Source: Paludisphaera mucosa
Lineage (GTDB): Bacteria; Planctomycetota; Planctomycetia; Isosphaerales; Isosphaeraceae
Reading direction: 5' to 3'
Length of the DNA stretch: 64,000 nt
Assembly (NCBI RefSeq): GCF_029589435.1
Contig: NZ_JARRAG010000001.1
Span: 424,808 to 488,807, forward strand
Numbering within the stretch: position 1 is the first letter of the stretch; each line of letters starts with the position of its first letter. Below the pieces are notes generated by a model, which saw only the letters and a program-made list of their open reading frames with translations, was not told the DNA's origin and searched no databases. A program made the translations under genes and the position numbers. Below are positions 9,063 to 16,277 of this stretch, in pieces.

Positions 9063-9968
9063 ATGGCGATCAAAGGGATCCTGGAGCGGTTCAAGAAGGG
9101 GCTGGCCAAGACGGCGCAGTTGTTCAACGTCCGGTCGTGGCTGGGCCGGAAGGTGGACCAGGCGTTCCTCGACGAGCTGGAAGGGCGGCTGATCCAGGCC
9201 GACGTCGGCGTGGCGGCGACCGCGCGGATCATCGACTCGGTGCGCGAGGCGTTCGCCGAGAAGACGGCCGACGAGGAGTTGGTGGGCTTCGTCAAGGACC
9301 AGCTCAAGGAGCTGCTGCGCGACCCCAGCCCCGACGCCCTGCTCGTGGCCTCCAAGAAGCCGAGCGTCTACCTGATCGCCGGCGTCAACGGCTCGGGCAA
9401 GACGACGTCGATCGCCAAGCTGGCCCAGCGGCTGCGGGACCAGGACAAGTCGGTCGTCCTGGCCGCCTGCGACACCTTCCGCGCCGCGGCCGCCGACCAG
9501 CTCTCGATCTGGGCCGGCCGCGCCGGCTGCGAGATCGTCCGGGGGGCGCCGGGGGCCGACCCGGCGAGCGTCGCGCACGACGCCTGCCAGCGGGCCCTGG
9601 CGCGGGGGAGCGAGATCCTCATCGTCGATACGGCCGGCCGGCTCCACACCCAGACGCACCTGATGCGCGAGCTGGAGAAGATCAAGTCGGTCGTCCAGCG
9701 CCAGATCCCGGGCGCGCCGCACGAGGTCCTGCTCGTCCTCGACGGCACCAACGGCCAGAACGCCATCCGTCAGGCGGAGGTCTTCACCAAGAGCATCGGC
9801 TGCACGGGGGTGATCCTGACCAAGCTCGACGGCACGGCCAAGGGGGGCGTCGTCGTGGCCGTCCGCCAGACCATGAAGCTGCCCATCAAGTTCCTGGGCG
9901 TGGGCGAGGGGATCGAGGACTTCCAGCCCTTCGACGCCGACGCCTTCGTCGAGTCGCTCTTCTCCTGA
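9063..9968 (+). CDS. ftsY: Signal recognition particle receptor FtsY
   Basis: FtsY is the SRP-type GTPase that docks ribosome-SRP complexes at the membrane with Ffh. The 301-aa product has an N helical domain (1-95) and the G domain with P-loop GVNGSGKTT (107-115), DTFRAAAADQL (insertion box), DTAGR, TKLDGTAKGG and the C-terminal GVGEGIEDFQPFD, all diagnostic for FtsY over Ffh. The start at 9063 gives the amphipathic MAIKGILERFKKGL membrane-targeting helix; an in-frame codon at 8997 would only add unconserved residues. There is no long acidic A domain, as in many non-enteric bacteria. It sits 150 bases before fliF. Confidence 0.95.
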   Translation: MAIKGILERFKKGLAKTAQLFNVRSWLGRKVDQAFLDELEGRLIQADVGVAATARIIDSVREAFAEKTADEELVGFVKDQLKELLRDPSPDALLVASKKPSVYLIAGVNGSGKTTSIAKLAQRLRDQDKSVVLAACDTFRAAAADQLSIWAGRAGCEIVRGAPGADPASVAHDACQRALARGSEILIVDTAGRLHTQTHLMRELEKIKSVVQRQIPGAPHEVLLVLDGTNGQNAIRQAEVFTKSIGCTGVILTKLDGTAKGGVVVAVRQTMKLPIKFLGVGEGIEDFQPFDADAFVESLFS

Positions 9969-9997
9969 GCGAAGGCCCGCCGGGAACGCGCCGCGAT

Positions 9998-10027
9998 TGA
10001 CAGATCCGGCGGAATGTGGATAACACG
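9998..10027 (+). promoter_or_regulatory. Probable promoter of the flagellar-type operon
   Basis: TTGACA at 9998-10003 is followed after 18 bases by TAACAC at 10022-10027. The box lies about 95 bases before the fliF ATG and after the ftsY stop. The -35 is a perfect sigma-70 match and the -10 is partial. It suggests housekeeping rather than sigma-28 transcription of the operon. Confidence 0.4.
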
Positions 10028-10120
10028 GTCGCCCCGTGATGCGCCCGTCGTCATGCGCCCAGGGAAGGGCGGAGACGCCGAGCGGCTCTCTCGCATCGGG
10101 GGCGGATCCGTGGAGGATGG

Positions 10121-11650
10121 ATGGCGACCTTCCGCATCGACGCGCTCGGTGAGACGCCGGCCCGGCTTCGCTCCTGGCTCGATCGCGCCCGCAAGGCGAC
10201 GGCCGGCCGATCCGCGCCCGTGCGGCTCGGCCTGCTCGCGGTTTTGGCCGGCGGGGTCGCCGTGGCCGCCTGCCTGGCGGCCTGGTCGATCGCCCCGGCC
10301 GAGCGGGTCCTGCTGGCCTCGGGGCGGTCCTTCCGACAGGACGACCTGGACAGGGTCGAGCGGGCGCTGCGGGCCCAGAACATCGACTACAAGCTCGACG
10401 AGCGCCGCGTGAGCGTCGCCGGCCGCTCGGCCGACGCCGCCTCGGCGATCGTCGCCAAGCTCGACCTCGGCCCGCGGTCGCTCGACGAGCTGCGCGACGG
10501 CGCCGCCGCCTCGTCGTTCTGGGAGACGCCCCGCGACAAGGAGGAGCGCGCCCAGCGCGAGCGCGCCAAGGTCTTCGAGTCGATGATCGACGACCTGCCG
10601 GGCGTGGAAAGCTCCTTCGTCTGGATCAGCCGCGAGCGCCAGCGCGGGGTGCTGCGGCCGGCGACGCGCACGACGGCCCTGGTGCGGGTGCAGGCCGAAG
10701 GGGGCCGCGAGCTGCCGCCGAGCACGGTCGAGTCGATCACCTCGATCGTCACCGCGGCCGAGCCGGGCCTGACGCGGCAGTCGTTCACCGTCATGGACCG
10801 CGAGGGCCGCCTCTACCGCGACGCCGGCAACCCGGCCCTGACCGCGCTCTCGAACAACCGGGCCCGCGAGGAGGACCTGAGCCGCCGGATCCTCGACAAG
10901 CTCGCCTGGATCAAGGACGTCCGCGTCACCGTCAAGCTCGAAGACCCGCCGGCCGCCCCCCAGCCGGTCGCCGTCGCCGTCGCGGTCGAGCCGGCCCCGC
11001 GCCGCGAGCCCGAGGTCGTCCCGGCCCCGCCGACGATGTCGGTCGGCCTCAACCGCGCGATGGAGCTGGGCCCGGATGACGAGGCCCCCGCGGCCGAGGC
11101 GCCGGCCCCTGCGGCCGCCCCGCCGCCCGCGCCCCTTCGGCGACGCGGCGAGGTCTGGGTGCTCGTCCCCCGCAGCTACTATTACAACGCCGGGCTGCTC
11201 CCCGAGGGCGGGCAGACCTCGCACGAGGACCACCTCGCGCTGATGACCCGGACCAAGGCGCTGATCCGCAACGCGGTGCGGCTGGTGATCCCCGAGGCCG
11301 ACGGCGTCGACTGGGCGCCGACCGAGATCGACGACCTCCCCGACGAGCTGACGACCGACCGCGCGCCGGCCGACGCCGCGGGCGCCGGGCGGCGCACGGC
11401 CCGCGAATGGGCGATGGCCGGCGCGGCGGGCGCCGCCGCCGCCGCGATCGTGGCCCTCGGGACCTGGGTCTTCGGCGGCCGGCAGCCGTCGCGGCGGGCC
11501 TCCCCCGGCCGCGGCGACCTCCGCTACCACCGCGGGACGGCCGGCGCGCCGGCACCCACCGAGCGGGTCCTCGAATTCGTCCGCCGCAACCCCGAGACCG
11601 CCTTCAGCGTGCTCAACCGCTGGACGACCCAGGGAGGGGGAAGGTCATGA
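10121..11650 (+). CDS. fliF: Flagellar MS-ring protein FliF
   Basis: FliF forms the inner-membrane ring on which the export gate and FliG sit. The 509-aa product (usual 530-570) has a first membrane helix at about 34-56, a periplasmic part with the YscJ/FliF ring folds (LASGRSFRQDDLDRVERAL, then VFESMIDDLPGVESSFVWIS), a Pro/Ala-rich linker, and a second membrane helix near EWAMAGAAGAAAAAIVALG. The cytoplasmic tail VLEFVRRNPETAFSVLNRW matches the FliF tail that binds the N-terminal domain of FliG, so this contact seems kept. The stop overlaps fliG by ATGA. Confidence 0.87.
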   Translation: MATFRIDALGETPARLRSWLDRARKATAGRSAPVRLGLLAVLAGGVAVAACLAAWSIAPAERVLLASGRSFRQDDLDRVERALRAQNIDYKLDERRVSVAGRSADAASAIVAKLDLGPRSLDELRDGAAASSFWETPRDKEERAQRERAKVFESMIDDLPGVESSFVWISRERQRGVLRPATRTTALVRVQAEGGRELPPSTVESITSIVTAAEPGLTRQSFTVMDREGRLYRDAGNPALTALSNNRAREEDLSRRILDKLAWIKDVRVTVKLEDPPAAPQPVAVAVAVEPAPRREPEVVPAPPTMSVGLNRAMELGPDDEAPAAEAPAPAAAPPPAPLRRRGEVWVLVPRSYYYNAGLLPEGGQTSHEDHLALMTRTKALIRNAVRLVIPEADGVDWAPTEIDDLPDELTTDRAPADAAGAGRRTAREWAMAGAAGAAAAAIVALGTWVFGGRQPSRRASPGRGDLRYHRGTAGAPAPTERVLEFVRRNPETAFSVLNRWTTQGGGRS

Positions 11651-12285
11651 ACGCGTCGACCCCGTCCGCCCGTCCGAGCCACCGCCGCGACGCCGGCGCC
11701 GAGCCGTCGCGCGACGACCTCGACGCGCCCGCCGAAGCCCTGGGCCCGGCCCCCGCGGCCGCCGAGGCCCCGTCGACGGCCTCGATCCCGGCCCTGCGCA
11801 AGGCGGCCATCGTCCTCGTCAGCCTGGAGCAGTCGCTGTCGACCCAGATGCTCGCGCACCTCGACCGCGACGCCGTCGAGGCCGTGACCTGGGAGATCGC
11901 CCGCATGGAGCGCGTCGACCCGGCCGAGCAGGCCGTCGTCCTGGAGGAGTTCCTCCGCCTCGGCCTGCGGCGCCTCTGCTTCGTCTTCGAAGACCTGCTC
12001 CGCATGGGCGACCGCGAGATCCGCGCCGCCTTCCGCGGCGAGGACGCCGAGGCCTGGGCCCTGGCCCTCGCCGGCTCGGCCCCGCCGCTCCGCGCCAAGG
12101 TGCTCGGCGCCCTGAACGCCTCGGCCGCCCACACGCTCCAGCGCCACCTGGAGAACCTCGGCCCGTTCCGGCTCTCCGACACGGAGGTCGCGCAGGTCGA
12201 GATCGCCGAACGGCTCCGGATCCTCTACGACCAGGGCGCGATCGACCTGCCCGATCCCAGCGGCCGCGAGGAAGTGCTGGTCTGA
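11647..12285 (+). CDS. fliG: Shortened FliG: N- and C-terminal domains only
   Basis: FliG is the switch protein that links FliF to FliM and receives torque from the stator. This copy has 212 aa against about 330 in the family. Residues 1-47 are low complexity, 48-103 match FliG_N (RKAAIVLVSLEQSLSTQML), and 110-200 match FliG_C (FVFEDLLRMGDREI, then LGPFRLSD). The middle domain with the EHPQ motif that binds FliM is absent. Aligned by eye to E. coli FliG, torque residues K264, R281, D288 and D289 correspond to A142, S159, R166 and H167; only R297 is kept (R175). The gene is translationally coupled to fliF, which supports its identity. A canonical role in rotation is doubtful. Confidence 0.82.
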   Translation: MNASTPSARPSHRRDAGAEPSRDDLDAPAEALGPAPAAAEAPSTASIPALRKAAIVLVSLEQSLSTQMLAHLDRDAVEAVTWEIARMERVDPAEQAVVLEEFLRLGLRRLCFVFEDLLRMGDREIRAAFRGEDAEAWALALAGSAPPLRAKVLGALNASAAHTLQRHLENLGPFRLSDTEVAQVEIAERLRILYDQGAIDLPDPSGREEVLV

Positions 12286-12351
12286 AACCGCCCGAACGAA
12301 CGTCACCACGCCCGGCCCGCCGACAACCCGCCGCGCACGAAGGACCCTCGC

Positions 12352-12855
12352 ATGGCTCGAGCCAAGGCCCCCATCCTGATCCTCGCCCTGATGCTGGCGA
12401 CCGCCCCGGCCGTCCGGGCGCAGGACGCGGCGCCCGATTCGAAGACGGCCCGGCCGACGCTCGCGAGCAAGCGGGCCCGGACGTCCTTCGCCCCCGTCTC
12501 GCAGAGCTGGTGGCTGGGGACGGCCTTCATGATCCTGGTCCTGGGCGTCGCCGGGGCGGTCTGCATCGCCGCGAAGCACCAGGGCGCCGGCAACTCGCCG
12601 GTCAAGCTCCAGGTCGTCGGCCGCGTCGCGCTCCCGCCCAAGCACGCCGTCTTCGCCGTCAAGGCCGGCGGCCGCACGCTCCTGATCGGCACCGGCCCCC
12701 AGGGCGCCCCTTCGCTCCTCGGCGAGCTGGAGGACGACGAGCCGGACGCCACCACCTCGACCCTGGCCCGCGTCGACGCGGCGGCCCCCCTCGCGTCCCG
12801 CCGCCCGATCCCCGCGCCCGGCCGCTTCGACGTCCGGATCGGAGACGAATCATGA
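12352..12855 (+). CDS. fliO: FliO-like flagellar export gate assembly protein
   Basis: FliO helps FliP form its ring in the export gate. The 167-aa product starts at ATG 12352 and shows a signal-like N-terminus ending VRAQD, a membrane helix near WWLGTAFMILVLGVAGAVCIA and a cytoplasmic domain VVGRVALPPKHAVFAVKAGG followed by LLIGTG, the FliO hallmark. The position directly before fliP supports the call, since FliO is weakly conserved. The last 40 residues are low complexity. Confidence 0.75.
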   Translation: MARAKAPILILALMLATAPAVRAQDAAPDSKTARPTLASKRARTSFAPVSQSWWLGTAFMILVLGVAGAVCIAAKHQGAGNSPVKLQVVGRVALPPKHAVFAVKAGGRTLLIGTGPQGAPSLLGELEDDEPDATTSTLARVDAAAPLASRRPIPAPGRFDVRIGDES

Positions 12856-12885
12856 CGGGACGTCAGGCGGCGGACTGCGGCGTTT

Positions 12886-13089
12886 CTCCTTCTCCCCTCC
12901 TGGGAGAAGGTGCCCCGCAGGGGCGGATGAGGGGGCGGCTCGCCGCGGCTCCGCGTCCCCGCGCGGGATTCGACGGTCCCCCTCATCCGGCCTTCGGCCA
13001 CCTTCTCACGCGAGGGGAGAGGGACGTTGCTCGACGGCTGCCTTGTTCATCCGGTCCTTCGGGCCACCTTCCCCGCCGAGGGGGGAAGG
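12886..13089. repeat. REPIN-like palindromic repeat cluster (three arms) between fliO and fliP
   Basis: Arm one (12886-12935) reads CTTCTCCCCTCCTGGGAGAAGG and then a GC hairpin ending GATGAGGGG. Arm two (12978-13023) is its inverted counterpart, starting CCCCTCATCCGGCC and ending GAGGGGAGAGGG. A partial third arm (13046-13089) repeats the arm-two order. Each arm can fold on itself and arms one and two can pair. Related arms lie at 32276-32441. This is the structure of REP/REPIN elements that are moved by a RAYT transposase elsewhere in a genome. The right end abuts fliP. Confidence 0.75.
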
Positions 13090-13094
13090 CCCTT

Positions 13095-13913
13095 ATGGGC
13101 GGGCTCCTGCTGCTCTTCCTCACGATCGCCGGGCCTTGCTTCGCGCAGGCCCCGACGGGGGCGGGACGCAAGACGGTGACGCGCCTGAACGAGCCGGCCG
13201 CGGTCACGGAGCCGGCGTCGGCCGCCGAGAAGCCGGCGCCCGCGTTCAACCCGGCCGACGCGGCCCGCACGGTGCAGTCGATCGTCCTCTTCGGCGCGGT
13301 CTCGCTGGCGCCGGTCGCGCTCCTGATGATCACGCCGTTCGTGCGGATCAACATCGTCCTGATCCTGCTCCGGCAGGCGCTCGGCAGCCCGCAGGTGCCC
13401 GGCAATCAGGTGCTGACGGCGTTGGCCCTCTTGCTCAGCGCGCTGATCATGCGTCCGGTTGCCGAGCGGGTGTACGCCGACGCGGTCCAGCCCTACGTCG
13501 CCGGCCGGACGGGCGCGGTCGAGGCCTGGAATGCGGGCTCGGCCCCGATCAAGACGTTCATGGTCGACCAGATCGTCATGACGAATCATCAGGACTACCT
13601 GACGACCCTCCACGATCGCTCCCGCCCCGCCACCCCCGGCGCGGCCCAGCCGGAACGCCCGGAGGACTTCGCGATCGGCGTCGTCGCGCCGGCGTACATC
13701 CTCAGCGAGCTGACGACCGCCCTGAAGATCGGTTTCATGCTCTATCTGCCGTTCCTGGTGATCGACCTGGTGGTCTCGGCGGTCCTGGCGGCGATGGGGC
13801 TGTTCATGCTGCCGCCGACGCTGATCTCGACCCCCGCGAAGCTCATCGTCTTCGTCCTGGCCGACGGCTGGCTGCTCGTGGCCGACATGCTCCTCGCCGG
13901 CTTCTCGGCGTAG
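13095..13913 (+). CDS. fliP: Flagellar export gate protein FliP
   Basis: FliP is the main pore-forming subunit of the FliP5Q4R1 export gate. The 272-aa product has a signal peptide (MGGLLLLFLTIAGPCFA), then four membrane segments with the family blocks ITPFVRINIVLILLRQALG, NQVLTALALLLSALIM, the AYILSELTTALKIGF box and FVLADGWLLVADML. The ATG at 13095 is chosen because it gives the cleavable signal and follows GGGGGAAGG, five bases away, which belongs to the right end of the REPIN-like repeat. The frame is open upstream but through repeat DNA. Confidence 0.93.
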   Translation: MGGLLLLFLTIAGPCFAQAPTGAGRKTVTRLNEPAAVTEPASAAEKPAPAFNPADAARTVQSIVLFGAVSLAPVALLMITPFVRINIVLILLRQALGSPQVPGNQVLTALALLLSALIMRPVAERVYADAVQPYVAGRTGAVEAWNAGSAPIKTFMVDQIVMTNHQDYLTTLHDRSRPATPGAAQPERPEDFAIGVVAPAYILSELTTALKIGFMLYLPFLVIDLVVSAVLAAMGLFMLPPTLISTPAKLIVFVLADGWLLVADMLLAGFSA

Positions 13914-13936
13914 CGGAAAGGGAAAGGAGGCCCCGC

Positions 13937-14203
13937 GTGGACGTCAACCAGGCCCTCGATTGGACGCGCGAGGCGCTCCGGCTCACCCTGCTGCTCGGCG
14001 GCCCCTTGCTGGCCGCGGCCCTGGTGGTCGGGCTGGCGGTGAACATCCTCCAGACGCTGACCCAGCTCAACGAGCCGGTCGTCGGCCTGGTGCCCCGGCT
14101 GGTGGCGGTGATCGTGGCGACGCTGATCCTGCTCCCCTGGCTGGCCGCCCGCTGGATCGACTTCACGGTCGACCTGATCGGCTCGATCCCGGACATGCTC
14201 TAG
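13937..14203 (+). CDS. fliQ: Flagellar export gate protein FliQ
   Basis: The 88-aa product has two membrane helices, as in all FliQ/SctS proteins (typically 86-90 aa). Family signatures are LTLLLGGPLLAAALVVGLAV and NILQTLTQLNEPVVGLVPRL. The start is GTG 13937 behind a strong AAAGGAGG at 13923-13930. It lies between fliP and fliR in the usual order, with 23-base gaps, consistent with one operon. Confidence 0.93.
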   Translation: MDVNQALDWTREALRLTLLLGGPLLAAALVVGLAVNILQTLTQLNEPVVGLVPRLVAVIVATLILLPWLAARWIDFTVDLIGSIPDML

Positions 14204-14227
14204 TCTCGATGCGAGGGCCCGGCCGCG

Positions 14228-14995
14228 ATGGGCGACATCCCGTTCGACGTCGGCTGGTACACCGCGAACGCGGCGGCGTCCGCCCTGATCGCGGCCCGCG
14301 CGGCGGGCGTCTGCTTCACGGCCCCGGTCCTCGCCGCGCCCGGGATCGACTGGCGATTCCGCGTCGTGGCGGCCCTGGCGCTCGGGGCCTGGATGACGCC
14401 CCTGGCCGCGGCGACGGTCGCCTCGCCCGCGTCGCCGTTCGGCCTCGGCTGGCTGGTCGTCAACGAGCTGCTGGTCGGGGGCCTGATCGGCCTGTCGGCG
14501 TCGCTCGTCGTCGCCGGCGCCAAGCAGGCGGGGGAACTCGTGGCGGTCCAGGCGGGGCTGGCGACGGCGTCGCTGTTCGACCCCGAGACGGGCGAGGAGC
14601 TGACGGCGCTCGGCCACCTCTACGGCCTGATCGCGATCGCGACCTTCCTGGCGATGGACGGCCCGCTGGTCATGGTCGACGCCCTGCTCCAGAGCTTCCA
14701 GACGATCCCGGCGGGCCGGCTCGTCTTCGAGCGGAGCACGGCCCAGGCGATGTTCGCGCAGGCGGCTGAGGCGCTCAAGCTGGCCCTCCGAGCCGCCGCG
14801 CCGCCGGCGGTCGCGCTGGCGACGGCCGGCGTGGCGCTCGGCTGGCTCGGCCGGATGGCCCCGAGCGTCCCCCTGATGGCGCTCTCGTTGCCGATCCGCG
14901 CGGCCCTGGGCGTGCTGCTCGTCATGGCGAGCCTCGCCGCGCTAGCCGCCTGTTTAGACGGCGCGTGGATCGCCTGGGCACGCGGCGGGCTTTGA
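14228..14995 (+). CDS. fliR: Flagellar export gate protein FliR
   Basis: FliR occupies the single-copy position at the tip of the export gate. The 255-aa protein has about six membrane segments, the conserved GLIGLSASLVVAGAKQAGEL region and the FDPETG-like segment after it. Length agrees with the family (about 260). The ATG at 14228 follows fliQ by 24 bases. Confidence 0.92.
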   Translation: MGDIPFDVGWYTANAAASALIAARAAGVCFTAPVLAAPGIDWRFRVVAALALGAWMTPLAAATVASPASPFGLGWLVVNELLVGGLIGLSASLVVAGAKQAGELVAVQAGLATASLFDPETGEELTALGHLYGLIAIATFLAMDGPLVMVDALLQSFQTIPAGRLVFERSTAQAMFAQAAEALKLALRAAAPPAVALATAGVALGWLGRMAPSVPLMALSLPIRAALGVLLVMASLAALAACLDGAWIAWARGGL

Positions 14996-15019
14996 CCGAG
15001 GCGGGAGGGATCGCGACCG

Positions 15020-16051
15020 ATGTCGGAAGACCGCACGCAGCCCGCATCCCCCCGACGCCGACAGCTCGCCCGCGAGCAGGGCCAGGCCGCGCACAGCCCC
15101 GAATTGACGGCCGCCGCCGGCTGGCTGGTCGCCGTCACGCTGCTGACGTGCTTCGGATCCTCCATGTCGGGATCGCTCGTCGACCTCGTGCGGTCACCGT
15201 TGGTCGGTCCCGCCGCGCGGCTGGAGGACGCCGTCGACCTCGCATGGCTGGTGCGTGACGCGGTTGTCGCCGTCGCGTCGCCCGTCGCCATTCTGCTCGT
15301 CGGCTTCGCGGCCGGCGCATTCGCGGCGCATCAGGGCCAGACCCGCGGCCTCTGGTCGCCCGCGCTCATCGCCCCCGACCCCTCGCGGCTCTGGCGCGTC
15401 GGCCGCGGCGGCGGGATCGGCGCCGGCGTGGAGCGCAGCGTCTGGTCGGTCGTGAAGGCCCTGATCCTGGCGAGCGTGGTCGTCTGGGCCGTCCGCTCGC
15501 GCTGGGGCGCCCTGCAAGGTCTGAGCTTCCTCGACTTCCCCGACGCCGCGCGGGGGGCCTTGTCGATCCTCCTCGCCCCGGCGTGGGCGCTGGCGGCGGC
15601 GATGCTCGCCGTGGGGGTCGTCGACTACGGGCTGCGGTCCGCCCGATTCGAGGCCATGCTGCAGACGACGCCCGAGGAGCAGCGCGAGGACCTGCGGACG
15701 ATCGAGGGCGATCCCAAGGCCCGCGCCTCGCGGCGTCGGCTCGCCCAGGCGTGGCGCGACGGAACGCCCGAGCTGCTCGAAGGCGCCTCGCTCGTCCTGC
15801 TGGGCGACGCCGGCCTGGTGGTCGTGCTCGCCGGCGGCCCGCCGCCGCGCAAGGTCTTCGTGCGGGTGATCGGCCAGGGGAGGTCGGGCGGGTCGATCCG
15901 CAAGGCGGCCGTCCGGGCGAAGCTCCCGCAGCGCGACGCCGCGCAACTGGCCCTGCGGATCGCCTCGCGGGCGGAGGCCGCCTCGCCCCGGGCCGCGATC
16001 GCCGATCCCCTTCTGATCGCCCAGCTTCGCGCCGCGTGGCCGACCGCCTGA
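15020..16051 (+). CDS. flhB: FlhB-type export switch protein lacking the NPTH self-cleavage motif
   Basis: FlhB surrounds the gate and normally cleaves itself between Asn and Pro of NPTH to switch substrates from hook to filament. The 343-aa product has the family N-terminus RRRQLAREQGQAAHSPEL (13-30), four membrane segments (to about 205), and the EGDPKARASRRRLAQ linker (229-243). Where NPTH should be, in VVITNPTH-like context, the sequence is LVLLGDAGLVVVL with GDAG at 262-265. The rest of the C-domain is recognisable (ALRIA near 311, ADPLLIAQL near 328). Cleavage by the known mechanism needs the Asn and Pro, so it should not occur. It lies in the normal place between fliR and flhA. Confidence 0.87.
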   Translation: MSEDRTQPASPRRRQLAREQGQAAHSPELTAAAGWLVAVTLLTCFGSSMSGSLVDLVRSPLVGPAARLEDAVDLAWLVRDAVVAVASPVAILLVGFAAGAFAAHQGQTRGLWSPALIAPDPSRLWRVGRGGGIGAGVERSVWSVVKALILASVVVWAVRSRWGALQGLSFLDFPDAARGALSILLAPAWALAAAMLAVGVVDYGLRSARFEAMLQTTPEEQREDLRTIEGDPKARASRRRLAQAWRDGTPELLEGASLVLLGDAGLVVVLAGGPPPRKVFVRVIGQGRSGGSIRKAAVRAKLPQRDAAQLALRIASRAEAASPRAAIADPLLIAQLRAAWPTA

Positions 16052-16089
16052 TCTGGCGGTCGAAAGCGTCGGCCGCGGGCCTTTCGCAC

Positions 16090-16118
16090 TGGACAATCCG
16101 GGGCGTCGGAAGTAAGGT
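16090..16118 (+). promoter_or_regulatory. Possible promoter upstream of flhA
   Basis: TGGACA (16090-16095) and TAAGGT (16113-16118) are separated by 17 bases in the 226-base gap between flhB and flhA, the largest gap in the export operon. Both boxes are close to sigma-70 consensus. It would let flhA, flhF and the following small gene be transcribed separately. Confidence 0.33.
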
Positions 16119-16277
16119 CCCTGCACACATCACGCGGGCCGAATCCGGCACGCCGGGAGCATTCGATTCGAGCGGTCGGCCTGCCCCCGTCGGCGACGGG
16201 GAGGCCGGAGAGATCATGGCGAGGCGCGCCGCGACGGGTCGCGCGCCGTTCGGTCCGTCTCGTGTGGAGAGGAATGG

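Noticed and set aside
12510-13094. Upstream extension of fliP through the repeat cluster
   Set aside because: The translation overlaps fliO in another frame and crosses repeat DNA, and it would bury the signal peptide of FliP.
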